64,000 nt of DNA from Globodera rostochiensis (GCA_018350325.1 JAEVLN010000007.1:1207109-1271108); one strand, 5' to 3'. Positions 33,860 through 46,033 are shown, numbered from the stretch's first letter. Notes: generated by a model not told the origin, from the sequence alone. Numbers and translations are program-made.

Positions 33860-36800
33860 ATGTCTTCAATTCTATTCAATATTTTTATAATTGCTTTACT
33901 GCTTTTCTATGTAAACAGCACAACAAATGTCACTGGTGCTAATGAAACCGCCAATTCTGCTGCTAAAGGTTTGTTAAAATTTAAAATCCAATCACGAGTT
34001 CCGATACGCATTTTAAAAGATTTAAAAAACAATGAATAAACTAAAAAATATTTATAAAGTATTTTAGGTTAAAAAAAGTATTTAAAAATAAAAGTGTTTA
34101 AAATATTCAAAAAATAAAATCTGTGGAAAACAATTTGGTTTAAACCTTTTCTCGTAAAAACGAATCAAAATAATAAACACTAAATGTAAGCCGGTGCTAC
34201 CAAAAATTGAATTTTGATAACAAATTTAAGTACCATACCTATATTTAAAATTCAATTTGTATTTTTAATAATTCTATTTAATAAATAATACAAAATTATG
34301 CTCTGTTTAGTGGTTTTTGATGAAGAAAATGTGCAAACGTTGGTTGAGGACGCCATTGACTATGCGCACAATGTTTTTCTGATTGTGCGAACACAAGAAA
34401 GGAAAGACATGTATTTATTTGCTAAAAAGTTTTTTTGAATAAAAATGATTTAATTTTTACAGAAGCGATTATGCCCAAATTGTTCCGTTCACTCTCTTTC
34501 CCTCACCATACCCTCGTGAAATGTTTAAGGAAGCAATTGACGTGGCGAAGGTTTGCTGAATATCTGAAATTTTATAAAATGATATATTTAATTAATTTTT
34601 CAATAACAAAATCTAATCGTTAAATAAAAAATTAATAATTATTAAATAGCTAAATATCATTAAGAATAATTTAATTATTTGATTTAATAATTATTCTTAC
34701 CTATCAGGCAATGAGTTTGCTGTACTTTCGCGTGTCGCGCGACTTCGAATTTTTGAAGATGGTCTACAAAGATGTGCTCGAATTGGACGAGTCCATCCGA
34801 AATTACATGAACATTTGTGAAGAAGTGCTCAATGAAGGCATTAAACAACCGTTTTCCATTTACCTTCAACGAGCGGTGAATGAATCGAGCAATTAACAAA
34901 TTAAATGAATGTAATTGAATTTAATGAGTTTAGGACTATTATGTTCACGTCAGAGAGGATGGTGCTGAGAAGAAATATGAACTCAAACAGGTATGACTTG
35001 ACTTCAAAATTTTCTTGCTATGAACAATTCAATATTTTATTTTAATTTATTTATTTTTGTTCAAACAATATAAACGATTTTTGTGCTTTTTCTAAATATG
35101 ATCTATTTTAATTTAGATCGAAGTTAATGGAGGACCAGTTGGCGGTGCCAATGGCATTCCGCCACGTATCACCAAACTCCACGAACGAACTTTGTCAAAG
35201 GCGGGCATTCCAAATTTGCCGGAGGATGTATTGCCAAAAAATCCTAATGCCAAAGCTGGTGCAGCCGAGGCAGTGGTTCATGCCTGGAGACTTTACAAGT
35301 CGAACAAATTGAATTTGGTTTAAAAATATGTGTAACTTCTATAACAGTCCAAAAATCAAAAATAATAATCATTGGTTTGAATTTTCAGGCAAAAATTCAC
35401 ACACCCGGATCCCATCATCGTGTTTCTTGTGCTGAAGGACAACAGCTACTGGCATTTCCTGAAGCGTTATGATGAGTACGAAATTGAACAAATTGCAAAA
35501 AACAAAATCAAAGTTGTTTATGTGACATGGCCCGAATGCATCAGAGAGTAAGTATGGGAAATTTGTTAATTCAAGAAAATTAAATGTTCACAGGATAATT
35601 AAACTCTAAAAAAAATTGATCAAAAATTTCAATTGAATTTTTCAATTTTTTTAGTTTTTGGGCAAAAAATCTTGCTATGATTTATTAAAAAATTAAAAAA
35701 CGTTGTACTCAATTTGTTTTTTAATTTTAACATTTTAAAAATTGAAATTAAGCTTAACAATGGATGATGATTTTACTTTACGTCTGAAAGGCCAAGCAGT
35801 TGCCGTTTTCTACATAAACTATTCGATTACTGGTGTCATATTTAGCGCAAAGAGCATTGAGACTTACAAAATTATTGAACGATCGACAGCAATCGTAACA
35901 AAAAAAATTAATTTAAAAATATATTTTAAATAATATTTGTTTCCAGAAATCGCTGTCATTGTTCTACGAGTTGAGCGTCTCGAAGAAAGTCCAACAGGTG
36001 AACAAAAAAAGAATATTTTGAATTTGACTTTTAATTAATAAACAATTACACTTTATTTTTATACAATTTAATTTTTATTCGTCAATTTTTTTTCATTGAA
36101 AATTTAAAAAAAAATTTATTTTTGTAGATTTTATCATTGCCCGGAATGGTTGAGCGCTTCTTCCCGGACCCAAAAGAAGCTCCAATGGTTGACGCAATTC
36201 GAAAAACTTTTGCCAGAATGTGGGGGTTGGAGGACGATGATCTGGAAACCAGGGAAATCGTTGCGGTAAAACTTTTTGTTAAAAAGTGATTTTCCCGCCA
36301 AAATTTTCGCCATGTAGGATGCCATCGCGCATCCAGAGCGCTATGTTATGAAGCCGAACCGTGAGGGCGGTGGAAAGAATTTTTGGGACCAAGAGATTGC
36401 GGACAATTTGCGCACCCTTGCACCAAAAGAACGTGCTGCCTACATTCTGATGGAAAAACTAAACCCACTGACCGTTAAGGTTAAAGTTAGGGGAGGATTT
36501 CACATACATTTTTAAAAATATTTTTTAAAAAGTATTATAACAAATTTTTATTAAGAACTATTTGGTGTGGCCCTTCAAAGAGGTCGTTTACGATGATGTG
36601 GTCGTGGAGTTGGGCGTGTACACCTTTATGGTTGGCAACATGCAGGACGGCACGATGTCACATTACGCGCAACCTGGTCACCTGGCACGCACCAAGCTGG
36701 CAACGAGCAACGAGGGCGGCATTTCGAGCGGAACCGGCACATTTGACTCTGTTTATCTGCATTAGAGTGCCTTCCAGTTTCCAAAATTATTTTGTTTCCT

Positions 36801-36990
36801 GTTTCTACCGTATTCCATTCTGTTTACTGTAAGCATTATTGAAATAATTGTACTATTTTTACAAATTATGAAATTATTCGATATTTTAAAATTTAAACTC
36901 TATAAACACATTATTACAATTTTACTGGGCAAAATCACTACTCTGTAATTATTACAATGCGAAATAACTTTTTAATAATTAAAAAACTAT
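32722..36990 (+). repeat. Inverted repeat III, left arm (contains GSL3)
   Basis: Partner of about 42,225-45,805. The match runs from far upstream of GSL3 to beyond its 3' end (AATTATTACAATGCGAAATA). Confidence 0.85.
33860..36765 (+). CDS. GSL3: secreted glutathione-synthetase-like effector
   Basis: Twelve exons (33860-33968, 34311-34410, 34463-34550, 34708-34875, 34934-34990, 35117-35298, 35389-35547, 35753-35894, 35947-35997, 36128-36265, 36318-36479, 36556-36765) give 521 residues. The signal peptide ILFNIFIIALLLFYVNS differs from that of GSL1/2, and the linker before the fold is shorter (exon 2 starts VVFDEENVQ). Landmarks: VPFTLFPSPYPREMF, QRADYYVH (RSDY in GSL2), IEVNGGPVGG, KKVQQ, PGMVERFFPDP, RYVMKPNREGGGKNFW, RTKLATSNEGGISSG. 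The YFRxGY segment is replaced by FYINYSITG. Exon 6 must end at a weak GTCGAA donor to keep frame (HAWRLYK then QKFTHPDP). It shares intron positions with GSL1/2, so an older duplication separates the two pairs. Confidence 0.9.
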
Positions 36991-37535
36991 TATTTAAGAC
37001 GTATTTAACATATTTAAATTAAAAAGTGGCAGTTGTGTAGGGCCGACAGGCAGGCATGGCTCGGCAGTGGGGTCGACGGGTGGCGTGAGGTTCGAAAAAA
37101 TGCGCTCCGCTTTGGATGTAGAATGGTTTGAGAGGGCTTTTATACGCCTCTTTCCTCGGTTGCCAACAGTTTTGTTTACCGTTAAAATGTCTTAATTTTG
37201 ATTCATCAATTTCTAAATATTATTTTGTTTTTCGTTTAATTTTATTTCAATAACATTTCATTCTTTTCATAACCTTTCTTTAATTTGTTTTGTTCCTTCT
37301 TTTTCGCTGTTTTTAGTTATTCATTTCGTTAAATTTATTATCATTTTTCGTCCGACAATAAATTCTCATTAAGAGGCAAATTATTTTCAAGGAAGTATTA
37401 AAATTTAAACTCTATAATCACATTATTACAATTTTGCTGGGGAAAATCACAATATTGTAATTATTACAATGCGAAATAATTAGTTTTTAATAACTAAAAA
37501 TTTACAATTTTGTTTTTTAAGGCGTATTTAAAGCT
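36880..37535. repeat. Direct repeat flanking a 350-bp insert downstream of GSL3
   Basis: About 130 bp at 36,885-37,015 recurs at 37,390-37,530 (AAATTTAAACTCTATAA, then ATTATTACAATGCGAAATAA). The DNA between is GC-richer (CGACAGGCAGGCATGGCTCG). The other arm of the palindrome has only one copy, so this arose after the inversion. Confidence 0.65.
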
Positions 37536-38301
37536 TTAAGGTTTGAAAAATACATATGATAAATCAATTCAAAAATCCTTAATTTAATATCTTTTTCAGA
37601 ACTTTTTCTTCAATTCTTTATTGCTCATTGGGATAAACCTTTGGATTCTTCCAATTTAGTAATTACTCTTTTTTTACTTATTCTTAGTCGAAAACAAAAA
37701 ATCACTCAGAAAACCTTATAAATGCTGATTACCATATTTTTAAAATTTTTGGTTGCAACTTTCTTAACAAATTGAGTAATAATTTAAATTTTTTTGCGGC
37801 GCCGATTGGCACCGCATACCCCCACCCCCCTCCCCCTCCCCCTCTCTCTAAAAATAAAGCAGAATTGCAAAAAAAAAAATTGCATTTTTGAAAATTCTTT
37901 AACAAAATTGCAATAAACCCCAACAAGTACCCTAAAATCGATATTGAAAATTTATTGAGCTTAAATTCAAATTTTATTAGTGAATTTCAAAAAAAATTCT
38001 AAATTTGCGGTTCTTGGTTCTCTTATCGGGAAAGTTCTCGGTTTTTAGGGTCTCGGTCTCGAGTCTCGGTGTCATTTCTCGGTCTCGGTTCTCGGTAAAT
38101 TTCAAACATCCCTTTTTTTAACAAATTGAGTCAAAAATTCAAAAATGTTTTCGGCTAAATATTGGATGAAGCCAATAACTCTCCTAAAATTAGGGGGTGC
38201 ATTTTTTTGTTGGTTATTTTAAAAAATAGGGCAACTTTTTTATGTTTTTTAGAAATGAAAGAAGTCCGCTGGAATTTTTTGTTTGAAGATTTTAATGTTT
38301 C
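37536..38301. other. Spacer of inverted repeat III, left side
   Basis: Holds hairpin copy 10 and, at about 38,025-38,100, a CTCGGT-type simple-repeat patch. No gene seen. Confidence 0.5.
37796..37815 (-). repeat. Dispersed hairpin element, copy 10
   Basis: GCGGCGCC-GATT-GGCACCGC followed by C-rich runs and AAGCAGAATT, the complement of the AATTCTGCTT seen before plus-strand copies. Confidence 0.8.
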
Positions 38302-39538
38302 AAATTAATTGAATTAAGTTCAAATTAAAAATAGAGCAAAATGATTCATTATTCTACTTTATTAATAGCACATTGAAATGTTTCTAAAACTAAAATTATA
38401 TTTACAAAAAATGCAACAATGCGATCTGCCAAATGACGTCCTCATCCAAAAACCAGCTTATTGCTTTGTGTAAGCGCTGTGTTTGCCCGGATTGTTGAAC
38501 ACTTGGCTTGGCTGTGGCCCATTTTTGTGCGCTTCATCTCCTAAAATGTTAAAAAGATTTAAATGTTTAAATAATATTTATGAGAAATAATTTATACCTT
38601 TAGAAGGGTCAGTGAAGCGAACGGTTTTGTTGAAGCTGATGTTGAACGCGTTGCAAATGTTGTCGATGGCCCCGATTTGAGTGACAAAGTTTCCGGTCAC
38701 AATGTCCCATTTCGAGCTTTTCATGTGCCCAGTCGCTTTTGCAGCCAAATCAAACATGGCACGGACAAAGCTCAGACTGTTGGCACAGGCATCTTCAATT
38801 AAAAATAATTTTAAATCTGTATAAATTAATAGTTTTCACGACCTGCTGAGGAAAGTTGCGCATCGATTTCAGCCACAATTCGGGCACCACCGCCCATTCC
38901 ACAGTTGTTCATCGCCTCCAATTCACGCTTCATGCATTGGACATCTTCAATTACGCTTCCGCACAGCGTTTGTTTGTCATCGGTGTCCACCGAGTTCGTG
39001 AAGTTGACGATGTAGCCGGACATTAGTGCGGCCACTTGCTGACTTCCAGGACAGCACGGGAAACCTTAGAGAATATAACATTAATCAGTAAATTTGAAAA
39101 CGTCCACGATTGGCATTATGATTAGAGAAATAGGCGGGTTTTAAGCAAAAATTCCAAACATTTTAAACCCACTCACCCACCAATACTTTGAACACGGTAG
39201 CATGAACCCCCAGAAAAATAAATCGGGATTGGCCTTTGCCACTATTTCAAATGTTTGAGTTGATTTTAAAAGTTTCAATTAAGAAGAGTCTCACGGGGCG
39301 CCGCCAGACACAAATCACTGATCAGCACACAAACAATTGCGATGGCGGACAACATTGGCAGAGTTGAAAGATTGGCTATTTTTGTTTTGTCTTTTTGAAT
39401 TTGTAAAATGGAATTGGTTGATGGCATATGCCGATTCTGGGGGCCTTAAATATCAGTTGACAGACGTCAAAAACCCCCCAAAAATGAATGGCACAATTCA
39501 ACGTGGAATGTGCCAACTATGCAGTCAAAAGCGGGGAT
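38302..39538 (-). repeat. Inverted repeat IV (nested), left arm (contains gene C)
   Basis: Reverse complement of about 39,728-40,962, running from CAAATTAATTGAATTAAGTT to the shared upstream GACTGCATAGTTGGCACATT region. The spacer is only about 190 bp. Confidence 0.9.
38458..39355 (-). CDS. Gene C: secreted family member with lost ancestral start codon
   Basis: Exons on the minus strand: up to 39295 (exon 1), 39064-38843, 38792-38598, 38540-38458. Exons 2-4 encode the same protein as gene D. In exon 1 the ATG used by gene D has become ATA (39377-39379, ATAGCC for ATGGCC). The next in-frame ATG (39353-39355) still gives a credible signal peptide (MLSAIAIVCVLISDLCLAAP), so I start there; about 186 residues. 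Exon 1 also has one extra codon and several replacements compared with D, while the later exons are nearly unchanged. It is divergent with D, with putative promoters within a few hundred bases of each other. An ATGCCA word lies 5' (39,422-39,427, on the minus strand). Confidence 0.7.
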
Positions 39539-39727
39539 GATTTTTTTCATTGTCCGGTTTTTTTTATCTATTAACTTAATAAAGGGCATTTATACATTTA
39601 CAAATGTTGCATTTCTTACGATTTTAGCAAATTCCTTTTGTGAACGGAAAGTATCACATGAACATCAGCATAATATTACAGCAATTTATATGCAATTGGC
39701 AAATTTTAGTAAAAATAAAAACATCTC
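39539..39727. promoter_or_regulatory. Central spacer between divergent genes C and D
   Basis: The only unique DNA between the nested arms, AT-rich. With the first part of each arm it forms the shared upstream region of two head-to-head secreted genes. Bidirectional promoter function is inferred from position only. Confidence 0.35.
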
Positions 39728-39833
39728 CGCTTTTGACTGCATAGTTGGCACATTCCACGTTGAATTGTGCCATTCATTTTTTGGGGGGTTTTTGACGTCG
39801 TCAACTGATATTTAAGGCCCCCAGAATCGGCAT

Positions 39834-39839
39834 ATGCCA
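39834..39839 (+). promoter_or_regulatory. ATGCCA word upstream of gene D
   Basis: Lies 44 bp before the gene D start; the mirror copy precedes gene C. ATGCCA is the published dorsal-gland (DOG box) promoter word of potato cyst nematode effectors. A 6-mer occurs often by chance, so this is suggestive only. Confidence 0.35.
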
Positions 39840-39882
39840 TCAACCAATTCCATTTCACAAATTCAAAAAGACTCAAAACAAA

Positions 39883-40801
39883 ATGGCCAATCTTTCAACT
39901 ATGCCAATGTTGTCCGCCATCGCAGTCTGTGTGTTGATGAGCCATTTGTGCATGGCGGCGCCCCGTGAGACTCTTCTTAATTGAAACTTTTAAAATCAAC
40001 TCAAACATTTGAAATAGTGGCAAAGGCCAATCCCGATTTATTTTTCTGGGGGTTCATGCTACCGTGTTCAAAGTATTGGTGGGTGAGTGGGTTTAAAATG
40101 TTTGGAATTTTTGCTTAAAACCCGCCTATTTCTCTAATCATAATGCCAATCGTGGACGTTTTCAAATTTACTGATTAATGTTATATTCTCTAAGGTTTCC
40201 CGTGCTGTCCTGGAAGTCAGCAAGTGGCCGCACTAATGTCCGGCTACATCGTCAACTTCACGAACTCGGTGGACACCGATGACAAACAAACGCTGTGCGG
40301 AAGCGTAATTGAAGATGTCCAATGCATGAAGCGTGAATTGGAGGCGATGAACAACTGTGGAATGGGCGGTGGTGCCCGAATTGTGGCTGAAATCGATGCG
40401 CAACTTTCCTCAGCAGGTCGTGAAAACTATTAATTTATACAGATTTAAAATTATTTTTAATTGAAGATGCCTGTGCCAACAGTCTGAGCTTTGTCCGTGC
40501 CATGTTTGATTTGGCCGCAAAAGCTACTGGTCAAATGAAAAGCTCGAAATGGGACATTGTGACCGGAAACTTTGTCACTCAAATCGGGGCCATCGACAAC
40601 ATTTGCAACGCGTTCAACATCAGCCTCAACAAAACCGTTCGCTTCACTGACCCTTCTAAAGGTATAAATTATTTCTCATAAATATTATTTAAACATTTAA
40701 ATCTTTTTAACATTTTAGGAGATGAAGCGCACAAAAATGGGCCACAGCCAAGCCAAGTGTTCAACAATCCGGGCAAACACAGCGCTTACACAAAGCAATA
40801 A
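39883..40801 (+). CDS. Gene D: small secreted cysteine-containing protein
   Basis: Four exons (39883-39964, 40195-40416, 40467-40661, 40719-40801), all phase 1, 193 residues. The signal peptide contains MLSAIAVCVLMSHLCMAAP. The mature protein starts RFPCCPGSQQVAALMSGY and has cysteines at PCC, LCGSVIED, VQCMKRE, NNCGMGGG, DACANSL and DNICNAF. It shares SFxRAMFDLA and the I-x-x-ID-x-x-C segment with A, B and E. The C-terminus is hydrophilic (NNPGKHSAYTKQ). I know of no named domain matching this pattern. Residues retained across A-E (five cysteines, the GGG turn, the SFxRAMF helix) suggest a disulphide-stabilised helical fold. A role as parasitism effector is inferred from secretion and neighbours. 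Confidence 0.8.
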
Positions 40802-40962
40802 GCTGGTTTTTGGATGAGGACGTCATTTGGCAGATCGCATTGTTGCATTTTTTGTAAATATAATTTTAGTTTTAGAAACATTTCAATGTGCTATTAATAA
40901 AGTAGAATAATGAATCATTTTGCTCTATTTTTAATTTGAACTTAATTCAATTAATTTGAAAT

Positions 40963-42224
40963 ATAAATGAAAGAACAAAATTTAATTAGTCATTTTGTGC
41001 CCCCAAGTGATTCAAATTTCCTGCACTTAACACCAACAATAAGTTTTCTGCAATTCTTGTTTTTTGTTAATAGTCATTCATTTAATCAAATAGCGCATCC
41101 GGTCCGAAGGTCGAATAGTGCGAAGGTTGAAAGTGTTATAACCTTCTTCAACCTAAACTTTAGGTCGACATAATACCAACTAAAAGCTTGCAATGAGATA
41201 GATTATTATGGTTTTTGCTTATTAGCTCATCGAGAGCTTTCATTTGGTATAATATTCGACCTAATGGGTTTAGGTTGTAGAAAGTTATAAAGCATTCGGC
41301 GCTCAAATCCCTTTCGACCTTCGGACTGGTAGCCATCAAATAGTTTTATATGTAGAAATTTGTTATGAAAGTGCAAATTTTTACGACAATTAACTTTGGC
41401 ATTGTTTTGGCAAATGCAAAATTTGGTGCTCACGTTTTTGCTTTGAGCAACAATAGAAGTCGGCTCGTACTATTGTACTCATTAGGGTTGGACAGAAACG
41501 GTTAAACGGCAACGAAAACCGGGTATTTTGGGAAATTAACCGATTACCAAAACCTATTCTTCAAAATCCCGGTTAACAACCGATAACCGGGTACCCAAAC
41601 CCGCAGTTTAAGCACCCCTAGCTATTGAACTTTTTAATAACTTTGAAAAAAACCCATAGGGTGGTGGACCCTTTTTTTGCATTTATTCATTTTGGACCAA
41701 TTTTTTTAACAAATAGCATTAAAATCTTCAAAAATTTGCTCCCGACGGTGCCTAGCAGCACCACCCGGAAATGCTTAGGAAAACATCCCGCTATCGGATA
41801 AACTCCCCGAGTTGTGAACAATTCAAAGTTTCTGGACCTCTTTTGGGCGCAAATTTTTAGAGCTGTTCGATTGAGCCTATTTTGTTGAGATTGGTCCAGT
41901 AGAAAAAAACTTTAAATTTGTTCAACTGGATTTTAAATTTGATATTCGACAATATTAATTGCAGTTTCGTTTTTTCCGGACCAAATTAATTTGTGTTTAA
42001 CTTTGTCTATCTTTTTTTGAACGGAATGTCGGAATTTGTTTTGTTTAAAATAAATGTTCTTTTTTTTGTTTTAAATTTTACTTTTTATTCATTACGCGCT
42101 TCTTATTATTCACCAATAAAATTTTCAACGGAATCGAAATATTGAAGCATTCATCAGAGTGTTCCTCTACTTTTTATTCTATTTCAATTGAAATATAATT
42201 AAATATGTCTTAAATAATTATAAG
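40963..42224. other. Spacer of inverted repeat III, right side
   Basis: Carries a short element with inverted ends CCGGTCCGAAGGTCGAA and TTCGACCTTCGGACTGG (41,098-41,333, sibling of 23,696-24,652), a GGTTAACCG-type simple-repeat patch (about 41,490-41,620) and hairpin copy 11. No gene seen. Confidence 0.55.
41743..41766 (-). repeat. Dispersed hairpin element, copy 11 (degenerate)
   Basis: CGACGGTGCC-TAGCA-GCACCACCCGG: altered loop and stem, but still an inverted repeat with the AAAATTTGCTCC flank. Confidence 0.5.
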
Positions 42225-45200
42225 TATCTTTTTTAATTATTAAAAAGTATTTATTTCGCATTGTCATAATTACAGAGTAGTGATTTTGCCCAGTAAAATT
42301 GTAATATGTGTTTATAGAGTTTAAATTTTAAAATACCGAATATTTCATAATTTGAAAAAATAACAGAATATCAATTATAGTCCAATAATGCTTACAGTAA
42401 AACAGAAATGGAATACGGTAGAAACAGGAAACAAAATAATTTTGGAAACTGGAAGGCACTCTAATGCAGATAAACAGAGTCAAATGCGCCGGTTCCGGTC
42501 GAAATGCCGCCCTCGTTGCTCGTTGCCAGCTTGGTGCGGACCAGGTGACCAGGTTGCGCGTAATGTGACATCGTGCCGTCCTGCATGTTGCCAACCATAA
42601 ATGTGTACACGCCCAACTCCACGACCACATCATCGTAAACGACCTCTTTGAAGGGCCACACCAAATAGTTCTTAATAAAAATTTGTTATAATACTTTTTA
42701 AAAAATATTTTTAAAAATGTATGTGAAATCCTCCCCTAACTTTAACCTTAACGGTCAGTGGGTTTAGTTTTTCCATCAGAATGTAGGCAGCACGTTCTTT
42801 TGGTGCAAGGGTGCGCAATTTGTCCGCAATCTCTTGGTCCCAAAAATTCTTTCCGCCGCCCTCACGGTTCGGCTTCATAACATAGCGCTCTGGATGCGCG
42901 ATGGCATCCTACATGGCGAAAATTTTGGCGGGAAAATCACTTTTTAACAAAAAGTTTTACCGCAACAATTTCCCTGGTTTCCTGATCATCGTTCTCCAAA
43001 CCCCACATTCTGGCAAAAGTTTTTCGAATTGCGTCAACCATTGGAGCTTCTTTTGGGTCCGGGAAGAAGCGCTCAACCATTCCGGGCAATGATAAAGTCT
43101 ACAAACAAAATTTTTTAAAAAAATTGACCAATAAAAATTAAATTGTATAAAAATAAAGTGCAATTGTTTATTAATTAAAAATCAAATTCATCTTTTTTTG
43201 TTCACCTGTTGGACTTTCTTCGAGACGCTCAACTCGTAGAACAATGACAGCGATTTCTGGAAAATTATTTTAAATATATTTTTAAATTATTTTTTTTTTT
43301 TGTTACGATTGCTGTCGATCGTTCAATCATTTTGAAAGTCTCAATGCTATGCGCGCTTAATTTGGCACCAGTAATCACAATGTTTGTGTAAAAAACGGCA
43401 ACTGCTTGGCCTTTCAGACGTAAAGTAAAATCATCATCCATTGTTAAGCTTAATTTCAATTTGTAAAATGTTAAAATAAAAAACAAAAATTGAGTAAAAT
43501 TTTTTTTTAAATTTTTTAATAAATCATAGCAAGTTTTTTTTGCCAAATACTAATAAAATTGAAAAATTCAATTGAAATTTTTGATCAATTTTTTTCAGAG
43601 TTTAATTACCCTGTGAACATTTAATTTTCTTGAATTAACAAATTTCCCATACTTACTCTCTGACGCATTCGTGCCAATTCATATAAACAACTTTGATTTT
43701 GTTTTTTGCAATTTGTTCAATTTCGTACTCATCATAACGCTTCAGGAAATGCCAGTAGCTGTTGTCCTTCAGCACAAGAAACACGATGATGGGATCCGGG
43801 TGTGTGAATTTCTGCCTGAAAATTCAAACCAATGATTATTATTTTTGATTTTTTGACTGTTATAGAAGTTACAATATTTTTAAACCAAATTCAATTTGTT
43901 CGACTTGTAAAGTCTCCAGGCATGAACCACTGCCTCGGCTGCACCAGCTTTGGCAATTGGATTTTTTGGCAATACATCCTCCGGCAAATTTGGAATGCCC
44001 GCCTTTGACAAAGTTCGTTCGTGGAGTTTGGTGATACGTGGCGGAATGCCATTGGCACCGCCAGCTGATCCTCCATTAACTTCGATCTAAATTAAAATTA
44101 GATCATATTTAGAAAAAGCACAAAAATCGTTTATATTGTTTCAACAAAAACAAATAAATTAAGAATAAAATATTGAATTGTTCATAGCAAGAAAATTTTG
44201 AAGTCATGTCATACCTGTTTGAGTTCATATTTCTTCTCAGCACCATCCTCTCTGACGTGAACATAATAGTCCTAAACTCATTAAATTCATTTAATTTGTT
44301 AATTGCTCGATTCATTCACCGCTCGTTGGAGGTAAATGGAAAACGGTTGTTTAATGCCTTCATTGAGCACTTCTTCACAGATTTTCATGTAATTTCGGAT
44401 GGACACGTCCGATTCGAGCAAATCTTTGTAGACCATCTTCAAAAATTCGAAGTCGCGCGACACGCGAAAGTACAGCAAACTCATTGCCTGATAGGTACGA
44501 ATAATTATTAAATCAAATAATTATTCTTATAATTATTAAATCAAATAATTATTCTTAATGACATTTAGCTATTTAATAATTATTAATTTTTCTATTGATC
44601 GATTAGATTTTGTTATTGAAAAATTAATTAAATATATTATTTTATAAAATTTCAGATATTCAGCAAAAAAAAAACCTTCGCCACGTCAATTGCTTCCTTG
44701 AACATTTCACGAGGGTATGGTGAGGGAAAGAGAGTGAACGGAACAATTTGGGCATAATCGCTTCTGTAAAAATTAAATCATTTTTATTCAAAACAACTTT
44801 TTAGCAAATAAATACATGTCTTTCCTTTCTTGTGTTCGCACAATCAGAAAAACATTGTGCGCATAGTCAATGGCGTCCTCAACCAACGTTTGCACATTTT
44901 CTTCATCAAAAACTACTAAACAGAGCATAATTTTGTATTATTTATTAAATAGAATTATTAAAAATACAAATTGAATTTTAAATATAGGTATGGTACTTAA
45001 ATTTGTTATCAAAATTTCAATTTTTGGTAGCACCGGCTTACATTTAGTGTTTATATTTTTGATTCGTTTTTACGAGAAAAGGTTTAAAATCAAATTGTTT
45101 TCCACAAATCGAGTTTATTTTTTGAATATTTTAAAACACTTTTATTTTTAAATACTTTTTTTAACCTAATACTTTTTATTTATTTATTGTTTTTTAAATC

Positions 45201-45805
45201 TTTTAATATGCGTATCGGAACTCGTGATTGGATTTTAAATTTTAACAAACCTTTAGCAGCAGAATCGGTGCGTTCATTAGCACCAGTGATATTTGTTGTG
45301 ATGTTTACATCAAAAAGCAGTAAAGCAATTATAAGAATATTGAATAGAAATGAAGACATTTTTGTTTATTTTTAATAAAATATCTAATATTATTTTTATA
45401 TATTTTTTGAATAATTAAACTCTTTATATGTGTTTTATCAATTAATATACAAAATATTGTCCACGCAAATAAAATTTGGAATACTTCCTGTCAGGCGCTA
45501 TGCCAAATGTTTATCATGTGAATAATCGAAATAACATGTTCATTCCGCTTCCGATTAGTATAATTCAGCATTATATTATTGATGATTATCTAATATATTG
45601 TCGGTTTGTTCAATGTAATTTTCAACATTTTTAAATTTGATTTCTGACACTTTTGTTCCTCTTTTGGGATTTTAGATTCGAAATTTTATTGAATTTATGT
45701 AGCTTACTTACGCTCCAAAATTTGGGAATAACGGCTTTGCACGCGTGGCTCAGTGGAGTTTTAAAATGTATGCATACTGTATTTATATGTGTTACGGTAA
45801 TTTTG
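42225..45805 (-). repeat. Inverted repeat III, right arm (contains GSL4)
   Basis: Partner of 32,722-36,990. Confidence 0.85.
42461..45359 (-). CDS. GSL4: secreted glutathione-synthetase-like effector
   Basis: Twelve exons on the minus strand (45359-45251, 44915-44816, 44763-44676, 44487-44320, 44271-44215, 44086-43905, 43815-43657, 43448-43307, 43256-43206, 43098-42961, 42908-42747, 42670-42461), 521 residues, no internal stop. Signal peptide FLFNILIIALLLF. It has the same landmarks as GSL3: VPFTLFPSPYPREMF, RADYYVH, IEVNGGSAGG, KKVQQ, PGMVERFFPDP, RYVMKPNREGGG, RTKLATSNEGGIS. Intron 3 begins with a long T run after GT. The GTCGAA donor of exon 6 is conserved with GSL3, which supports its use. 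Replacements against GSL3 are scattered (for example VVYMNWHECVRE for VVYVTWPECIRE), so the copies are evolving while both stay open. Convergent with GSL3, with C/D between. Confidence 0.9.
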
Positions 45806-46033
45806 GACGAGCGGTCCACATTCACAACCATACAGTGTGGCTTTGGACTTGTGAGTGTAAGAATACGATCGGCGGAGAAACAGCCAACCTACGTTGATCG
45901 TGTCACATGATTACGCCGCAAAATTTTATCGATCTCAGTACTGTTCATTTATTTCAAACAAGATTTATCAGTGCGGTAAATGCATAAAGATTTGTATATG
46001 TACATTGTAAGGGCAATTTTTTTAAATATAAGG
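45806..46033. other. Short intergenic stretch
   Basis: Nothing recognised. Confidence 0.4.

Larger units (their letters stand above)
39728..40962 (+). repeat. Inverted repeat IV (nested), right arm (contains gene D)
   Basis: Partner of 38,302-39,538; the whole palindrome lies inside the spacer of inverted repeat III. Confidence 0.9.
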
